32,274 nucleotides of DNA from an uncultured bacterium (GCA_937139365.1 CAKZPT010000115.1:1-32274), one strand, 5' to 3'; counted from the stretch's first letter, positions 8,741 to 18,433 are shown. Program-made: numbers and translations. Notes: generated by a model not told the origin, from the letters alone.

Positions 8741-9726
8741 TTGGCGCGCGGGGCGGCGGGGCCGGGCGGGCCGACGACGACGGCCAGCACGTCCTCGAGG
8801 GTGACGATTCCGACGACCTCTCCGGCGGAGCTCACGACGAGCATCAGCGGTTGCCGGGCGACGCGCATTCTCGGCATGACGTGGTCGGCCAGGTCGTAAT
8901 CCGAGACCAGTTGGGGCGAACGGGCGTAGGCGTCCACCGTCTGGGCCTCCGCGCCCTCGTCGGCGAGCACGTCGTAGATGTTCACGATGCCGACGAAGGC
9001 GTCGCGCGCCGGGTCGCGGACGGGAAACCGGGAGTGGCCCGTGGTTCGCGCCAGGTCGAGCAGGGCCGGCACCGGCGTGCCGGCGTCGACGGCGACGACG
9101 CGATCCCGCGGGACCATGATGTCGCGGCACCGGATCCCGCCGATGCTCATCACGCCGGTGATCATCCGAACCTCGGCCGGCGAGAGGATGCCGGCGCGGG
9201 CGCCCTCGTTGGCCAGGTGGACGAACTCTTCCCGCGTCAGCAGCGGCGGAGCGGCGTCGGCGTCATCGGCGCGCAGGAATGGGCGCGTCAGGATGCCCAA
9301 CAGGGCGTGCAGGGGTTGAAACAGGCGGGAGGCGAGCCAGAGCGCCCGCGCGAACGGCAGGGTGCGGTATGCGGGAAACGCCTGGAACCAGGCCTTGGGA
9401 AGGTACTCGCCGAAGACCAGCAGAACGAGGGTCGTTACGGTGGCGGCCACGGCCTCGGCAGCGGGCAGCCGGAGATGAAGCGCGAGGCTCGACGCGGCGA
9501 CCGTCATCACCACGTGACAGAGGTTGGTCCCGATCAGCGTCGTCCCGAGAAGGCGGTCGGGTTCGCGGAGAAAATCCTCCACAAACCGGGCGCCGGGGAC
9601 GCGGTGTTGAACGAGGTGGCGCAACCGGAGCCGGTTGACCGCGACGACGCCCGTCTCCAACCCCGCGAAGAAGGCGCTGCCCGCGAGGCACGCCACGATC
9701 AGCGCGATGGATACTCCGGGGCTCAT
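8737..9726 (-). CDS. CNNM/DUF21 and CBS-domain transporter-like protein, short form
   Basis: The 329-residue protein has an N-terminal CNNM (DUF21) membrane domain with hydrophobic segments at about 5-25, 60-80 and 90-110, including the conserved GTTLIGTNLCHV and FGEYLPKA motifs. A pair of CBS domains follows (about 190-320), with MVPRDRVVAVD and GIVTLEDVLAVV. It ends right after the second CBS domain and lacks the CorC_HlyC domain that its neighbour has. The family is linked to magnesium or sodium transport and is regulated by adenine nucleotides through CBS. Its ATG at 9726 overlaps the stop of the upstream paralogue by four bases, and its own stop overlaps the NYN start. The tandem pair may form a heterodimer, which is inference. 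Confidence 0.9.
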   Translation of the reverse strand: MSPGVSIALIVACLAGSAFFAGLETGVVAVNRLRLRHLVQHRVPGARFVEDFLREPDRLLGTTLIGTNLCHVVMTVAASSLALHLRLPAAEAVAATVTTLVLLVFGEYLPKAWFQAFPAYRTLPFARALWLASRLFQPLHALLGILTRPFLRADDADAAPPLLTREEFVHLANEGARAGILSPAEVRMITGVMSIGGIRCRDIMVPRDRVVAVDAGTPVPALLDLARTTGHSRFPVRDPARDAFVGIVNIYDVLADEGAEAQTVDAYARSPQLVSDYDLADHVMPRMRVARQPLMLVVSSAGEVVGIVTLEDVLAVVVGPPGPAAPRAK

Positions 9727-10958
9727 GCGGGATCGGTTCCCGTCAACCGTTCGATATGAGCGAGCGTCGCCCGATGGCGCTCGACCTTCCGGACGGTGAC
9801 CCGCACCCCCTGCGCCTCGACGATCTCGTTGGGCCGGGGGATGTGGCCCGCGTGGGCCGCCAGCCAGCCGGCCAGACGGTCGGCGCCCTCGGCGGACAGC
9901 TCCAGACCGAGTTTGCGGTTGAGGTCTCCCAGGCTGAACGAGGCGTCCACCAGCCAGCGGTTGGGGCCCGCCTCCTGGAAGATCGGCCGAGGGCGGCTCA
10001 TCTCCTGGTAGATCTCGCCCGTGATGCGCTCGATGATGTCGCCCCGCGTGATCATGCCCGAGGTGCCGCCGAACTCGTCCACGACCAGCGCCACCCGCCG
10101 GCCCTCCGCCTGGAACTGCGCGAGCAGCCGGTTCAGGCGGATGTTCTCGGGCACGAAGAACGGCGGGATCGTCGCCGCGGCAATCGAGTGGGCGGGGTCG
10201 AGCAGGTACCGGCGCACGTCCAGGAACCCCTCGACGTTGTCCAGCGAATCCCGATAGAGCGGCAGGAAGTGGCGTCGGCTGGCCCGCGCGACCCGCACCT
10301 GCGACGCCGGGTCGTCGGCCAGATCGATCCCCTTGAGGTCCACGCGCGGGGTCATCGCGTCGGCGGCGACCATGGATTCAAGGCTGATGATGGCCTTGAT
10401 CAGCGAGAGCTCCTCGGCGTCGATGATGCCGGTCTCCCCTCCGATCTCGACGACGCTGCGAAATTCCTCCCCGCTCAATCCGCCGCCGCGGGGTCTCAAC
10501 ACCGGCTCGAACGCCGCGGTGATGCGTTCAAGCAGCCGCCGCAGCGGCGCCGCCAGCGCGGTGGCGCCCCGCATCGCGCGCACGTACGCCGGCGCGAGGA
10601 CCGGCCCGAACCGCAGCGCCAGCCGCTTCGGGCCGAACTCGCCGAAGACCAGCAAAAGGCCGGTCATGACCAGAATCGAAGCCGTTTCGGCGGCGTCGGG
10701 CCGGACACGGCGCATGATCCGGTAGAAGACGGCGGCCGCCGCGATGTTGACGAGGGTGTTGAGGATTAGCACGGTCGAGAGCAGGCGAGTCGGCCGGGAC
10801 GTCAGCTCCCGCAGGGCGGCATCGATGCGGGGATAGGACCGCGCCACCCGCCGCAGCCGGATCGCGTCAAGCGAAAAGAAGAGCGTTTCGGCCGACGAGC
10901 AGAAGGCGGAGCCCGCCAGCAGCGCTACGAGCGCCGCCACCTCGGCCAGGGGCGTCAT
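9723..10958 (-). CDS. CNNM/DUF21, CBS and CorC_HlyC-domain protein, full-length form
   Basis: The 411-residue protein starts MTPLAEVAALVALLAGSAF and has the CNNM membrane domain (residues about 1-185, with FGEFGPKRLALRFG). Two CBS domains follow, recognisable from MTPRVDLKGIDL and VVDEFGGTSGMITRGDIIERI. A C-terminal CorC_HlyC domain (about 330-400, with WLVDASFSLGDLNRKL) completes the CorC/HlyC layout. I set the start at ATG 10958, where the first membrane helix begins; a GTG at 11045 would add 29 Arg/Pro-rich residues that do not resemble the family. Upstream cutA ends 67 bases away on the same strand. The likely role is divalent-cation transport or its regulation, in keeping with cutA next door. 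Confidence 0.9.
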   Translation of the reverse strand: MTPLAEVAALVALLAGSAFCSSAETLFFSLDAIRLRRVARSYPRIDAALRELTSRPTRLLSTVLILNTLVNIAAAAVFYRIMRRVRPDAAETASILVMTGLLLVFGEFGPKRLALRFGPVLAPAYVRAMRGATALAAPLRRLLERITAAFEPVLRPRGGGLSGEEFRSVVEIGGETGIIDAEELSLIKAIISLESMVAADAMTPRVDLKGIDLADDPASQVRVARASRRHFLPLYRDSLDNVEGFLDVRRYLLDPAHSIAAATIPPFFVPENIRLNRLLAQFQAEGRRVALVVDEFGGTSGMITRGDIIERITGEIYQEMSRPRPIFQEAGPNRWLVDASFSLGDLNRKLGLELSAEGADRLAGWLAAHAGHIPRPNEIVEAQGVRVTVRKVERHRATLAHIERLTGTDPA

Positions 10959-11025
10959 GGGCGGCCGTCCGCACGCGGCGTCGCGCGCCGGCCCGCGCTG
11001 TCCACGCGGTCTGGAGCAGAAACCA

Positions 11026-11379
11026 TCACTGAAAACGCCGCCCACGCCGCCGGCCCGGGGCGGGCTCGGACACGGAGTCGGCGATCCACTCGAGGAACGG
11101 CCGGAAGCCGTCTTGGATCTCCACCGCGATCACACATGGACACTCGTACGGATGAAGTTCCACCACCGCCCGGCGCAGCGCCGGCCATTGCGCCCGAGTC
11201 GTCTTAAAGATCATGACGGCCTCGCGCGACGTCTCGATCCTTCCCTGCCAGCGGTAGACCGACGCGCAGCGCGGCCAGATGTTCGCGCACGCGGCCAGCC
11301 GCGCCTCGATGACGCGGCGCGCAATCCGGCGCGCCGCCGCGGCGTTGGGGGCTGTGCAATAGACCCATAGGGGCTTCAT
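11026..11379 (-). CDS. cutA: Divalent-cation tolerance protein CutA
   Basis: The 117-residue protein has the length and all the landmarks of CutA1, a trimeric ferredoxin-like protein: WVYCTAPNAAAARRIARRVIEARLAACANIWP, then a YRWQGRIE turn, then MIFKTT, and the strongly conserved ELHPYECPCVIAVEI. It ends near a LEWIADSV helix. CutA binds copper and other divalent metals and was named for copper tolerance; its true role is still debated. Start at 11379 has GAGGGG about 1-6 bases upstream. It is the first gene of the minus-strand operon with two CNNM/CBS genes and an NYN gene, so a metal-homeostasis theme is likely. Confidence 0.95.
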   Translation of the reverse strand: MKPLWVYCTAPNAAAARRIARRVIEARLAACANIWPRCASVYRWQGRIETSREAVMIFKTTRAQWPALRRAVVELHPYECPCVIAVEIQDGFRPFLEWIADSVSEPAPGRRRGRRFQ

Positions 11380-11521
11380 GCCCCTCAAGACTACCGCCAA
11401 TTTTCCCGCGGTCGAGCCGCCGGGGAGGGGCCGGGACCGGCGCCGCCCACGCCGGTGCCTTCTCGCAAGAGAACACCGCATCCCGTTGTGTTTTCTTCCC
11501 TTGGCAATGTAGAGTCGAGAA

Positions 11522-12061
11522 ATGAAGGCGTTGCGTCTCGACGTGCCGATCGCCCGCTTGCTGGCACCCTGTGCGGCGGCATGTGCAATCGTAGGTTGCG
11601 GATCGCCGGCGGCGCACATAAAGCCGGCGGGGGTGGGGCCGCTGGGCGAATCGCCGATAAGGGGTCCGCTGCGGGTGGAGTTGTGGTCCGATAGCACCAG
11701 CGTCCGGCGGGGCGAACCGTTGCGGATTTGCGGACGGGCCGTCAATGTCTCAACCGAGCCGGTGACACTCCCTGAACGGCCGATCCTCCTGCTTTCCTGG
11801 ACGTATCCCGGGGGGCTGCGGGACAACACGATACGCCCCGTTCCGGAGTCCCAGTTCTTTCAGCCGGCCGAGGTCGTGACGCTGCCGCCGGGCGGGAACC
11901 TTTTCTTCGAGACGACGGTGGCGACGCGGTATTTCTGGCGTGGCGGCGTCGTGGTCTTCCGGGGCATTTTGCACGTGCCCCGCAATCAGAATCCGGCCAT
12001 TCCGGGGATGCCGGCCGGCCGGTTTGCCTCCAACGCGATCGGCGTGCTGGTCGCGGAATGA
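11522..12061 (+). CDS. Predicted lipoprotein of unknown function
   Basis: The 179-residue protein has a lipoprotein signal: a short basic start (MKALRLDVPIAR), a hydrophobic stretch and a lipobox ending at Cys26 (AIVGC), followed by GSPAAH. The mature part looks beta-rich and has a Pro/Gly-rich middle. It carries RVELWSDSTSVRRGEPLRI and FETTVATRYFWRGGVVVFRG, which suggest an immunoglobulin-like sandwich, but I do not recognise a family. It would be anchored in the periplasm by a lipid on Cys26. It is transcribed away from cutA with a 142-base gap and stands alone ahead of the SPFH pair. The ribosome-binding site is weak. Confidence 0.75.
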   Translation: MKALRLDVPIARLLAPCAAACAIVGCGSPAAHIKPAGVGPLGESPIRGPLRVELWSDSTSVRRGEPLRICGRAVNVSTEPVTLPERPILLLSWTYPGGLRDNTIRPVPESQFFQPAEVVTLPPGGNLFFETTVATRYFWRGGVVVFRGILHVPRNQNPAIPGMPAGRFASNAIGVLVAE

Positions 12062-12182
12062 GTCTTCCTAACGGCCGCCGGGCGGCTGCGCCGCCACCGG
12101 AATCGCCGCGGCTGGTTGACCGCGTTGTGCCTCCGGCGCCCCGGGTGTATGGTCGGCGTCGGTCCCAACAGGAGCATCGCCC

Positions 12183-13790
12183 ATGAACACCGAAGACGTT
12201 TCCCCGCCGCCGCTGCCGTCACAGCGCCGGCCGGGTGGCGGCGCCCGGCCCACGGTCAGTTGGGCGCGGATGCCGTGGGGCGGCCTTCTGATCCTCGTCG
12301 CCGTCGTCGCGCTGCCGGCGTGGTTCTGGTTCTTCTGGCGGATCGAGCCGAAGCCGGGGCAGGTCGCGGTGCTGATCCGCAAGACCGGGAAAGTCCTGCC
12401 CTCGGGTGAAATCCTGGCCCTGGAGCCGGGCCAGAGGGGCATCCAGCTCGACGTGCTGGCCGAAGGCCGGCACTTCCGAAATCCGTGGACTTGGTCGTGG
12501 GAATATCATCCCGTGGTCACCATCCCCGCCGGCCGGCTAGGAGTGCAGGTGCGGCTCTACGGGCAAGAGCCCGAGCCGGGCCGGATCCTCGCCGGGCCCG
12601 GCGAAAAGGGCATCCTACCGGCGATCCTCTCCCCCGGGACCTACCGGCTCAACCCCTACGCCATCGACGTACAGCCGTTCGACGCGGTCTCGATCCGGCC
12701 GGGCCACGTGGGGGTGCTCGTGTCGCTGGTGGGGGACGACCCGCTGGACGGGACAGGACCGAGAAACCACCGCAACACGTTTCTCGTCGAGGAGGACTCC
12801 AAGGGGGTGCTGGCCCGCGTGCTCGACCCGGGCACGCACTACCTCAACCCGTTCATGTGGAGCGTGACGGAGGTCAGTCTGCAAAGCCAGCGGTTCGAGC
12901 TGAGCGGCGAGGACGCCATCACGTTCCTGACCTCCGACGGCTTCATCGTCGAAGTGGAGGGCACGCTCGAGTTCGCCATCCGCCGGGAGCAGGCGGCCCT
13001 CCTGACGCACCGGATCGGCGACATGGAGGACGTGATCAAAAAGATCATCCTGCCGCGGGCCCGGGGCTTCAGCCGGATCGAGGGCAGCAAGCAGCCGGCG
13101 ACCAGCTTCATCATGGGCGAGACGCGGCAGCGGTTTCAGGACACGCTGGAGACCCACCTGCGGGAGAAGTGCGAGGAGTGGGGCGTCGCGGTGAAATCGG
13201 TCCTGATCCGCAACATCAAGGTGCCCGACGAGATCGCCCGCGTCATCCGGGAACGCGAGATCGCCGTGCAGGAGGCGCGCAAGTTCGAGCAGCAGATCGA
13301 ACAGGCGCGGTCGAAGGCGGAGCTGACCCGCCAGGAGATGCTGGCGCTCCAGAACAAGGCTCGGGTCGAGGCCGACACGGCGCGGATCAAGGCGGTCATC
13401 GAAGCGCGGCAGGCCCAGTCGGTCAGCATCACCAACGCGACGCGCAGCCTCGACGTGGCCCGAATCGAGCTGGACGCGGCCGGGTTCCGCGCGAAGGCGG
13501 TTTTGGCGGAGGCGACGGGGCGGGCGGAGGTGGTGCGGATGGAAAACGACGCTCGCGCCACCGTGATGCGCAGCCAGGTCGAGGCGTTCGGCGGCGGCAT
13601 GAACTACGCGCGCTACGTGTTCCTTCAGCAGGTGGCGCCCGGAATCGAAAACATCCTGACAACGGACGGCCAGGAGGGGTTCGGTCGGCTCTTGCAGACG
13701 CTGCTGCCGGCGACCGCGCCGCCGGGCGGACCGCCGGAGGCGGCGGCGCCCCGCGGCGATACGCCGGCGTCCGGGGAGGCGCGCCGATGA
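12183..13790 (+). CDS. SPFH/band-7 (flotillin-like) membrane protein 1
   Basis: The 535-residue protein has a Pro-rich cytoplasmic start, one membrane helix (about 33-52, LLILVAVVALPAWFWFFW), and then repeated beta modules with G(Q/E)xG and LxPGxYxLNP motifs. A band-7/SPFH domain lies at about 235-360, followed by an Ala/Glu/Arg-rich coiled coil to about 490. SPFH proteins oligomerise into membrane rings that organise lipid domains or control proteases. Start ATG 12183 has AGGAG 8 bases upstream (12169-12174 region). Its stop overlaps the start of the second SPFH gene by four bases, so the two are probably made together and may form a mixed complex, like HflK/HflC; that comparison is inference. 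Confidence 0.88.
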   Translation: MNTEDVSPPPLPSQRRPGGGARPTVSWARMPWGGLLILVAVVALPAWFWFFWRIEPKPGQVAVLIRKTGKVLPSGEILALEPGQRGIQLDVLAEGRHFRNPWTWSWEYHPVVTIPAGRLGVQVRLYGQEPEPGRILAGPGEKGILPAILSPGTYRLNPYAIDVQPFDAVSIRPGHVGVLVSLVGDDPLDGTGPRNHRNTFLVEEDSKGVLARVLDPGTHYLNPFMWSVTEVSLQSQRFELSGEDAITFLTSDGFIVEVEGTLEFAIRREQAALLTHRIGDMEDVIKKIILPRARGFSRIEGSKQPATSFIMGETRQRFQDTLETHLREKCEEWGVAVKSVLIRNIKVPDEIARVIREREIAVQEARKFEQQIEQARSKAELTRQEMLALQNKARVEADTARIKAVIEARQAQSVSITNATRSLDVARIELDAAGFRAKAVLAEATGRAEVVRMENDARATVMRSQVEAFGGGMNYARYVFLQQVAPGIENILTTDGQEGFGRLLQTLLPATAPPGGPPEAAAPRGDTPASGEARR

Positions 13791-15547
13791 AGGCGATGCG
13801 TCGCGGAATCGCCGGCCTGGCCGTCGTGGCGGCGGCGCTGTGGGCCGCGTGGATGTGGTTCTTCTGCCGGTTGTACGTGGGGCCGGACGAAATGGCCGTG
13901 ATCACCACCAAGACCGGTGCCCCGCTGCCGCCCGGCCAGATCCTGGCCCAAAAAGGCCAGCGGGGCATCCAGGAGGACGTGCTGGGCGAGGGGCGGTACT
14001 TCCTCAACCCGTTCTTGCACGACTGGAGGATCGTTCCGGTGGTCATGATCCCGATCGGCAAGGTCGGCGTGGTGACCGCGAAAGTCGGAGCGGACCTTCC
14101 GCAGGGCGAATTCCTCGCCGATCCTGGGCAAAAGGGCGTTTGGAAACGGGTGCTCGGCCCGGGCAAATACCGTCTGAATCCATACGGATATCATATCGAG
14201 ATCGTGGACGCGAAAAGCATCCCGATCGGCTACGTCGGCGTGGTCACCGCCCTGTCCGGCGAGCCGGCGCCCGCCGGCGACTTTGCGGGGCCTGGGCAAA
14301 AGGGTGTCCGCCGCGAGATCCTGCAGCCCGGCCTGTACTATGTGAACCCGAAACGCTTCAAGATCGACGTGCTGGAGGTCGGCCTCAACCAGGTCTCGCT
14401 GCTGGGCCGGCAGGGCGGGGAGGTGCTGACCAAACGACTCAGCGTGATGGCGGACGAGCAGCAACGGGCCAACACCGCGAACCAGCTCGCCCAGAGCCTC
14501 CTGCGTCAGCAACAGGAGGACCGGGAGAGTTATGCCGAGAAGTCGAGCATCCTCGGCTTCCGCGGGTGGGCGCCGTTGGGACGTGCCGCGCGCACCGCGG
14601 GGCAGGAGGCGGCGAAACGCCCGCCGCTGCCGGACGCCCCCGCGGAATCCGCCGCGGCCTTTGTGCTGAACCAGTTCGTCAGCTTTCCCTCCTACGACGG
14701 GTTCGAGGTCAGCCTCGACATGACCGTGGAGTTCGAGCTGTTGCCCGAACGGATTGCCGGCATCTTCCGCACCTACGGCGACCTGCCAGCGGTCGTGGAG
14801 AAGGCCCTGATGCCGCAGATCCTCTCCGTCTCGCGGCTGAAGGGGTCGGCCTACAAGGTCACCGACTTCATCCTCGGCGAGGGCCGGGAAAAGTTCCAGG
14901 CGGACCTGACCGATGCGTTGAAGCGGGTCATGGGCGAGCGCGAGATCGTGATTCACAACGCCCTCATCCGCCACGTGGACGTGCCGGCCGACATCCTGAC
15001 CCCGATCCGCGAGGCGAGCATCGCGGTCGAGCAGGACAAGACCAACAAGACGCGCCAGGGGACCGCGAAGAAACAGGCGGAGCTGAACACCGAGATGAGC
15101 CTCATCGAGCAACGCGGCGAGCAGGTGCGTCAGGAAACGTTGAAGCTGGTCGGCGAAATCCGCGCGGCCCAGGAGCTGGAGGTGGCGACGATCGCGGCGG
15201 AGACGCAGAAGACGGTCGCGGAGATCCAAAGCCGCACGGCCGAGTACAACGCCCGGCGCGTGAGGGTCGAGGGCGAAGCCGCCGCGCAGGCGGTGCGGCT
15301 TGTCGAGGGCGAGCGGGCGCGGGGATACCAACTGAAGGCGGCTGCCTTTGGCGATCCGGAGGCCTTTGCGCTCTGGGAGTTCGCCAGCCGGCTGAGGCCC
15401 GATCTGCGCATCCGCGTGATCCACGCCGGCCCGGGCACCCTATGGACGGACCTGCAGCGGGCTACGATGGGCGACCTCGGCGGGGCCCGGATCCTCGGCG
15501 TGCCGGCGCCCGCCCCTGCACACGGCGCCGGCGTCCCCGCGCCGTAG
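13787..15547 (+). CDS. SPFH/band-7 (flotillin-like) membrane protein 2
   Basis: The 586-residue protein has an N-terminal membrane helix (about 7-27, GIAGLAVVAAALWAAWMWFF). Three tandem beta modules follow, with GQ(R/K)G and a (Y/F)xxNP motif (about 45-205). A Gln-rich charged segment comes next (about 220-280; QQ-rich near 235-245), then an SPFH domain (about 290-420) and a coiled coil (about 420-520). The C-terminus is Ala/Pro-rich. It is a paralogue of the upstream gene with an insertion between the modules and the SPFH domain. The ATGA overlap at 13787-13790 sets the start. It converges on alaS with only six bases between stop codons, so the two transcripts must overlap at their 3' ends. 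Confidence 0.88.
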   Translation: MKAMRRGIAGLAVVAAALWAAWMWFFCRLYVGPDEMAVITTKTGAPLPPGQILAQKGQRGIQEDVLGEGRYFLNPFLHDWRIVPVVMIPIGKVGVVTAKVGADLPQGEFLADPGQKGVWKRVLGPGKYRLNPYGYHIEIVDAKSIPIGYVGVVTALSGEPAPAGDFAGPGQKGVRREILQPGLYYVNPKRFKIDVLEVGLNQVSLLGRQGGEVLTKRLSVMADEQQRANTANQLAQSLLRQQQEDRESYAEKSSILGFRGWAPLGRAARTAGQEAAKRPPLPDAPAESAAAFVLNQFVSFPSYDGFEVSLDMTVEFELLPERIAGIFRTYGDLPAVVEKALMPQILSVSRLKGSAYKVTDFILGEGREKFQADLTDALKRVMGEREIVIHNALIRHVDVPADILTPIREASIAVEQDKTNKTRQGTAKKQAELNTEMSLIEQRGEQVRQETLKLVGEIRAAQELEVATIAAETQKTVAEIQSRTAEYNARRVRVEGEAAAQAVRLVEGERARGYQLKAAAFGDPEAFALWEFASRLRPDLRIRVIHAGPGTLWTDLQRATMGDLGGARILGVPAPAPAHGAGVPAP

Positions 15548-15553
15548 AGGTAG

Positions 15554-18196
15554 TCAGGCCGCTCCGAGTTGTCGCGCCAGCTCCGGCGCGGCGGCGGCGA
15601 TGGCCGCCTCCGCGCGGTCGGCGTGCCGGCCCCCCGCCTGCGCGCGATGTGGGCGTCCGCCGCCGCCTCCGCCGGCCAGCTTCGCGATCGCTCCCGCCAG
15701 CCGGCCTGCGTGCGCTCCGCGGACGACGACGTCGTCGCTAACGGCCACCGCGAAGGCCGCCTTGCCCTCGTGCGTTGCCCCCAGCGCCACCACCCCCGAC
15801 CCCATTCGCGCCAACAGGCCATCCGCCGCCCGTTGCAACGCCTCGGGCGCGGCCGCCCCGACAAAACCGGCCACCAGCGGCACTCCGGCCACCGTCGCGC
15901 GACGGGCCAGCAGCGCCTCGCATGCGCCGCTGAGGGCGGATGCCTCGAGCTCTCGAAGCCTCCGCTGAAGGCCCCGGACCTCCTCCGCCAGCGCCGCGAC
16001 GCGCGTCGGCAGATCCGCGGGCGCCGCGCTCAGGCTCCGGCCCAGCTCCTCCAGCAGGCGGCGATCCTCCCGGCCGGCCGCCCACGCCGCGCGGCCGCAG
16101 AGGGCTTCGATGCGGCGGACGCCGGCGGCCACGGAACTCTCCGAAACGATTCGGAAGGCGCCGATCTGGCCGGTCGAACGGGCGTGGGTGCCCCCGCAGA
16201 GTTCTCGAGACACGCCCTCGATGTCCACCACCCGGACGATGTCGCCGTATTTCTCGTCGAACACCGCGACGATCCCGGACCCCGGCACGTCCTTCAGCGG
16301 CATCGTGTAGGTCGAGACGGGGCGGTCGTCCATGATCCACAGGTTGACCTGCTCCTCGATCTCCGCGAGGACGTCGCGGGCCACGGCCTCAAACCAGTGG
16401 AAGTCGAATCGGAAGCGGTCTGGGCCGACCCACGAGCCCGCCTGCTTGATCTGGTCGCTGAGCCGGCCCCGCAGCGCCGCATTGAGAAGGTGGGTGCCGG
16501 TGTGATGCCGCACGATGGCCGCCCGGCGTTCGCCGTCCACCGTGGCGGTCACGGTGTCGCCCTCCGCCACGCGGCCGCGGACGACCCGGCCGACGTGCAG
16601 CAGAATGCCATCCGCGGGTTTGCGGGTGTCGGCAACGAAGAATTCGGCGCCCTCGCGCACCAGCGAGCCGGTGTCGCCGACCTGTCCTCCGGCCTCGCCA
16701 TAGAACGGCGTGGCGTCGAGCAGCACCTCGCCCTCCTCGCCCGCATCGAGGGCGGCGACGCGGTCCCGACCGCGACGGAACAGGGCGAGGATCCGGGCGG
16801 GGGCGGTGAGCGTGTCGTAGCCCACGAACTGGCAGCGCAGGCCGGTGGCAGTCAGGGACGCCACGCGGTCAGCGCTGGCATCGGCGGCATCCCTGCGGGC
16901 GGCCCGGGCGCGGTCGCGCTGCTCCGCCATCCGCCGTTCGAATTCGGCCTCGTCCAGCGTCAGGCCTCGCTCGGCGGCCATCAGCCGGGTCAGGTCGAGC
17001 GGGAACCCGTAGGTGTCGTAAAGGCGGAACGCCTCCCCGCCGGGAAACACGCGGTCGCCCGCGCGAAGGGCGATGCCAGCGGCCTCGTCGAAGAGGGCCA
17101 GGCCGCGGTCGAGCGTCGCGGCGAATCCCTCCTCCTCGGCCCGCAGGGCGCGGGCGATCCGGTCGCGGCCGGCCGGCAGCTCCGGGAACGCGTCCCCCAT
17201 CGAGGCCTCGAGCGGGGGAAGAAGGTCGGCCAGAAACGGCTCGCGCAGCCCGAGCTTGCGGCCGTAGCGAACGGCCCGGCGCAGCAGACGGCGCAGGACG
17301 TAGCCGCGGCCCTCGTTGGACGGCAGGACGCCGTCGGCGATCGCGAACGCCAGGGCCCGCACGTGGTCGGCGATCACCCGCATGGCCACGGCGTCCTCGC
17401 CCTCGTAGGGCCGGCCGGTCCGCTCCCGCACAAGGCCGATCAGCGGGGCGAAGATGTCCGTGTCGTAGTTGGAGGCGACCCCCTGCAGCACCGACGCGAT
17501 CCGCTCGAATCCCATCCCCGTGTCCACATGTTTCTGGGGCAACTCCTCGAGACGGCCGTCGGCCGTGCGGTTGTATTGGATGAACACGAGGTTCCAGATC
17601 TCGATCACGTCGGCCCGGCCGGCGTTGATCCAATCCGGCGGGCAGCCGTCGGGCGAGCGGTCGAAGTGAATCTCGGAACAGGGTCCGCACGGGCCGGTGT
17701 CGCCCATCTCCCAGAAGTTGTCCTTCTCGCCGAACCGCAGAATGTGGTCGGCCGGAATGTCGGTGACCTCCCGCCAGAGGTTCTCGGCCTCGTCGTCGTC
17801 GCGAAACACGGTGGCCCAAAGCCGCTCGCGCGGTAGCCTCCAGACCCGGGTCAGCAGCTCCCAGGCCCAGGCGATGGCTTCCCGCTTGTAGTAATCGCCG
17901 AACGACCAGTTCCCCAGCATTTCGAAAAAGGTGTGGTGGTAGGTGTCCCGCCCGACCTCCTCCAGGTCGTTGTGCTTGCCGCTGACCCGGATGCACTTCT
18001 GGGTGTTCGCGACCCTGCGAAAGGTCGGGGCGCGGGCCCCGAGGAAGATGTCCTTGAACTGGTTCATGCCCGCGTTGGCGAACAGCAACGTGGGATCGGA
18101 GGGCAGGACGACCGGCGAACTGGGCACGATCTCGTGGCCCTTCGAGCGGAAGAACTCGAGGAACGACCGGCGGATCTCGCGCGATGTCATCGTCAT
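15554..18196 (-). CDS. alaS: Alanine--tRNA ligase
   Basis: The 880-residue protein matches the usual length of bacterial AlaRS. The class II catalytic core is seen from FFRSKGHEIVPSSPVV and FANAGMNQFKDIFLG through NTQKCIRVSGKHNDLEEVG to FGEKDNFWEMGDTGPCGPCSE. The editing domain has HTGTH (His565, His569) and CGGTH (Cys667, His671), the zinc-binding ligands that remove mischarged serine or glycine. A C-terminal coiled coil and C-Ala domain follow (about 720-880). I chose ATG 18196 because GGGAG lies 6 bases upstream; ATG 18190 is two codons in. It lies after tRNA-Tyr on the same strand with a 267-base gap. Nothing unusual is seen. Confidence 0.98.
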   Translation of the reverse strand: MTMTSREIRRSFLEFFRSKGHEIVPSSPVVLPSDPTLLFANAGMNQFKDIFLGARAPTFRRVANTQKCIRVSGKHNDLEEVGRDTYHHTFFEMLGNWSFGDYYKREAIAWAWELLTRVWRLPRERLWATVFRDDDEAENLWREVTDIPADHILRFGEKDNFWEMGDTGPCGPCSEIHFDRSPDGCPPDWINAGRADVIEIWNLVFIQYNRTADGRLEELPQKHVDTGMGFERIASVLQGVASNYDTDIFAPLIGLVRERTGRPYEGEDAVAMRVIADHVRALAFAIADGVLPSNEGRGYVLRRLLRRAVRYGRKLGLREPFLADLLPPLEASMGDAFPELPAGRDRIARALRAEEEGFAATLDRGLALFDEAAGIALRAGDRVFPGGEAFRLYDTYGFPLDLTRLMAAERGLTLDEAEFERRMAEQRDRARAARRDAADASADRVASLTATGLRCQFVGYDTLTAPARILALFRRGRDRVAALDAGEEGEVLLDATPFYGEAGGQVGDTGSLVREGAEFFVADTRKPADGILLHVGRVVRGRVAEGDTVTATVDGERRAAIVRHHTGTHLLNAALRGRLSDQIKQAGSWVGPDRFRFDFHWFEAVARDVLAEIEEQVNLWIMDDRPVSTYTMPLKDVPGSGIVAVFDEKYGDIVRVVDIEGVSRELCGGTHARSTGQIGAFRIVSESSVAAGVRRIEALCGRAAWAAGREDRRLLEELGRSLSAAPADLPTRVAALAEEVRGLQRRLRELEASALSGACEALLARRATVAGVPLVAGFVGAAAPEALQRAADGLLARMGSGVVALGATHEGKAAFAVAVSDDVVVRGAHAGRLAGAIAKLAGGGGGGRPHRAQAGGRHADRAEAAIAAAAPELARQLGAA

Positions 18197-18433
18197 GGAA
18201 CGCTCCCGGCCTGCGCCGAACGGGCGGCGATGGTACACCAGTCGCCGGCCCGGCGCACGCCCCGCGCGGCACCTCGGCCGACGGCCGAAAGTGCGTCGCG
18301 GGCGAGGAGCCGCCGGCACGCCCGGCCGCCGGAGGCCGTGCTCTCGTGCGGACTGCTGGAACGCTCCGCCGCGGGACGGCGGGCATCGCCGCGTCGCCCT
18401 TCCGCGGGGAACGACGCTGGGGGTCACCGGATG

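Noticed and set aside
12485-13786. Plus-strand frame extending the second SPFH protein upstream to over 1000 residues
   Set aside because: This part lies out of frame inside the first SPFH gene; the ATGA overlap and the membrane helix fix the start at 13787.
15569-17836. Long plus-strand frame antisense to alaS
   Set aside because: It mirrors AlaRS codon structure in GC-rich DNA and shows no family motif of its own.
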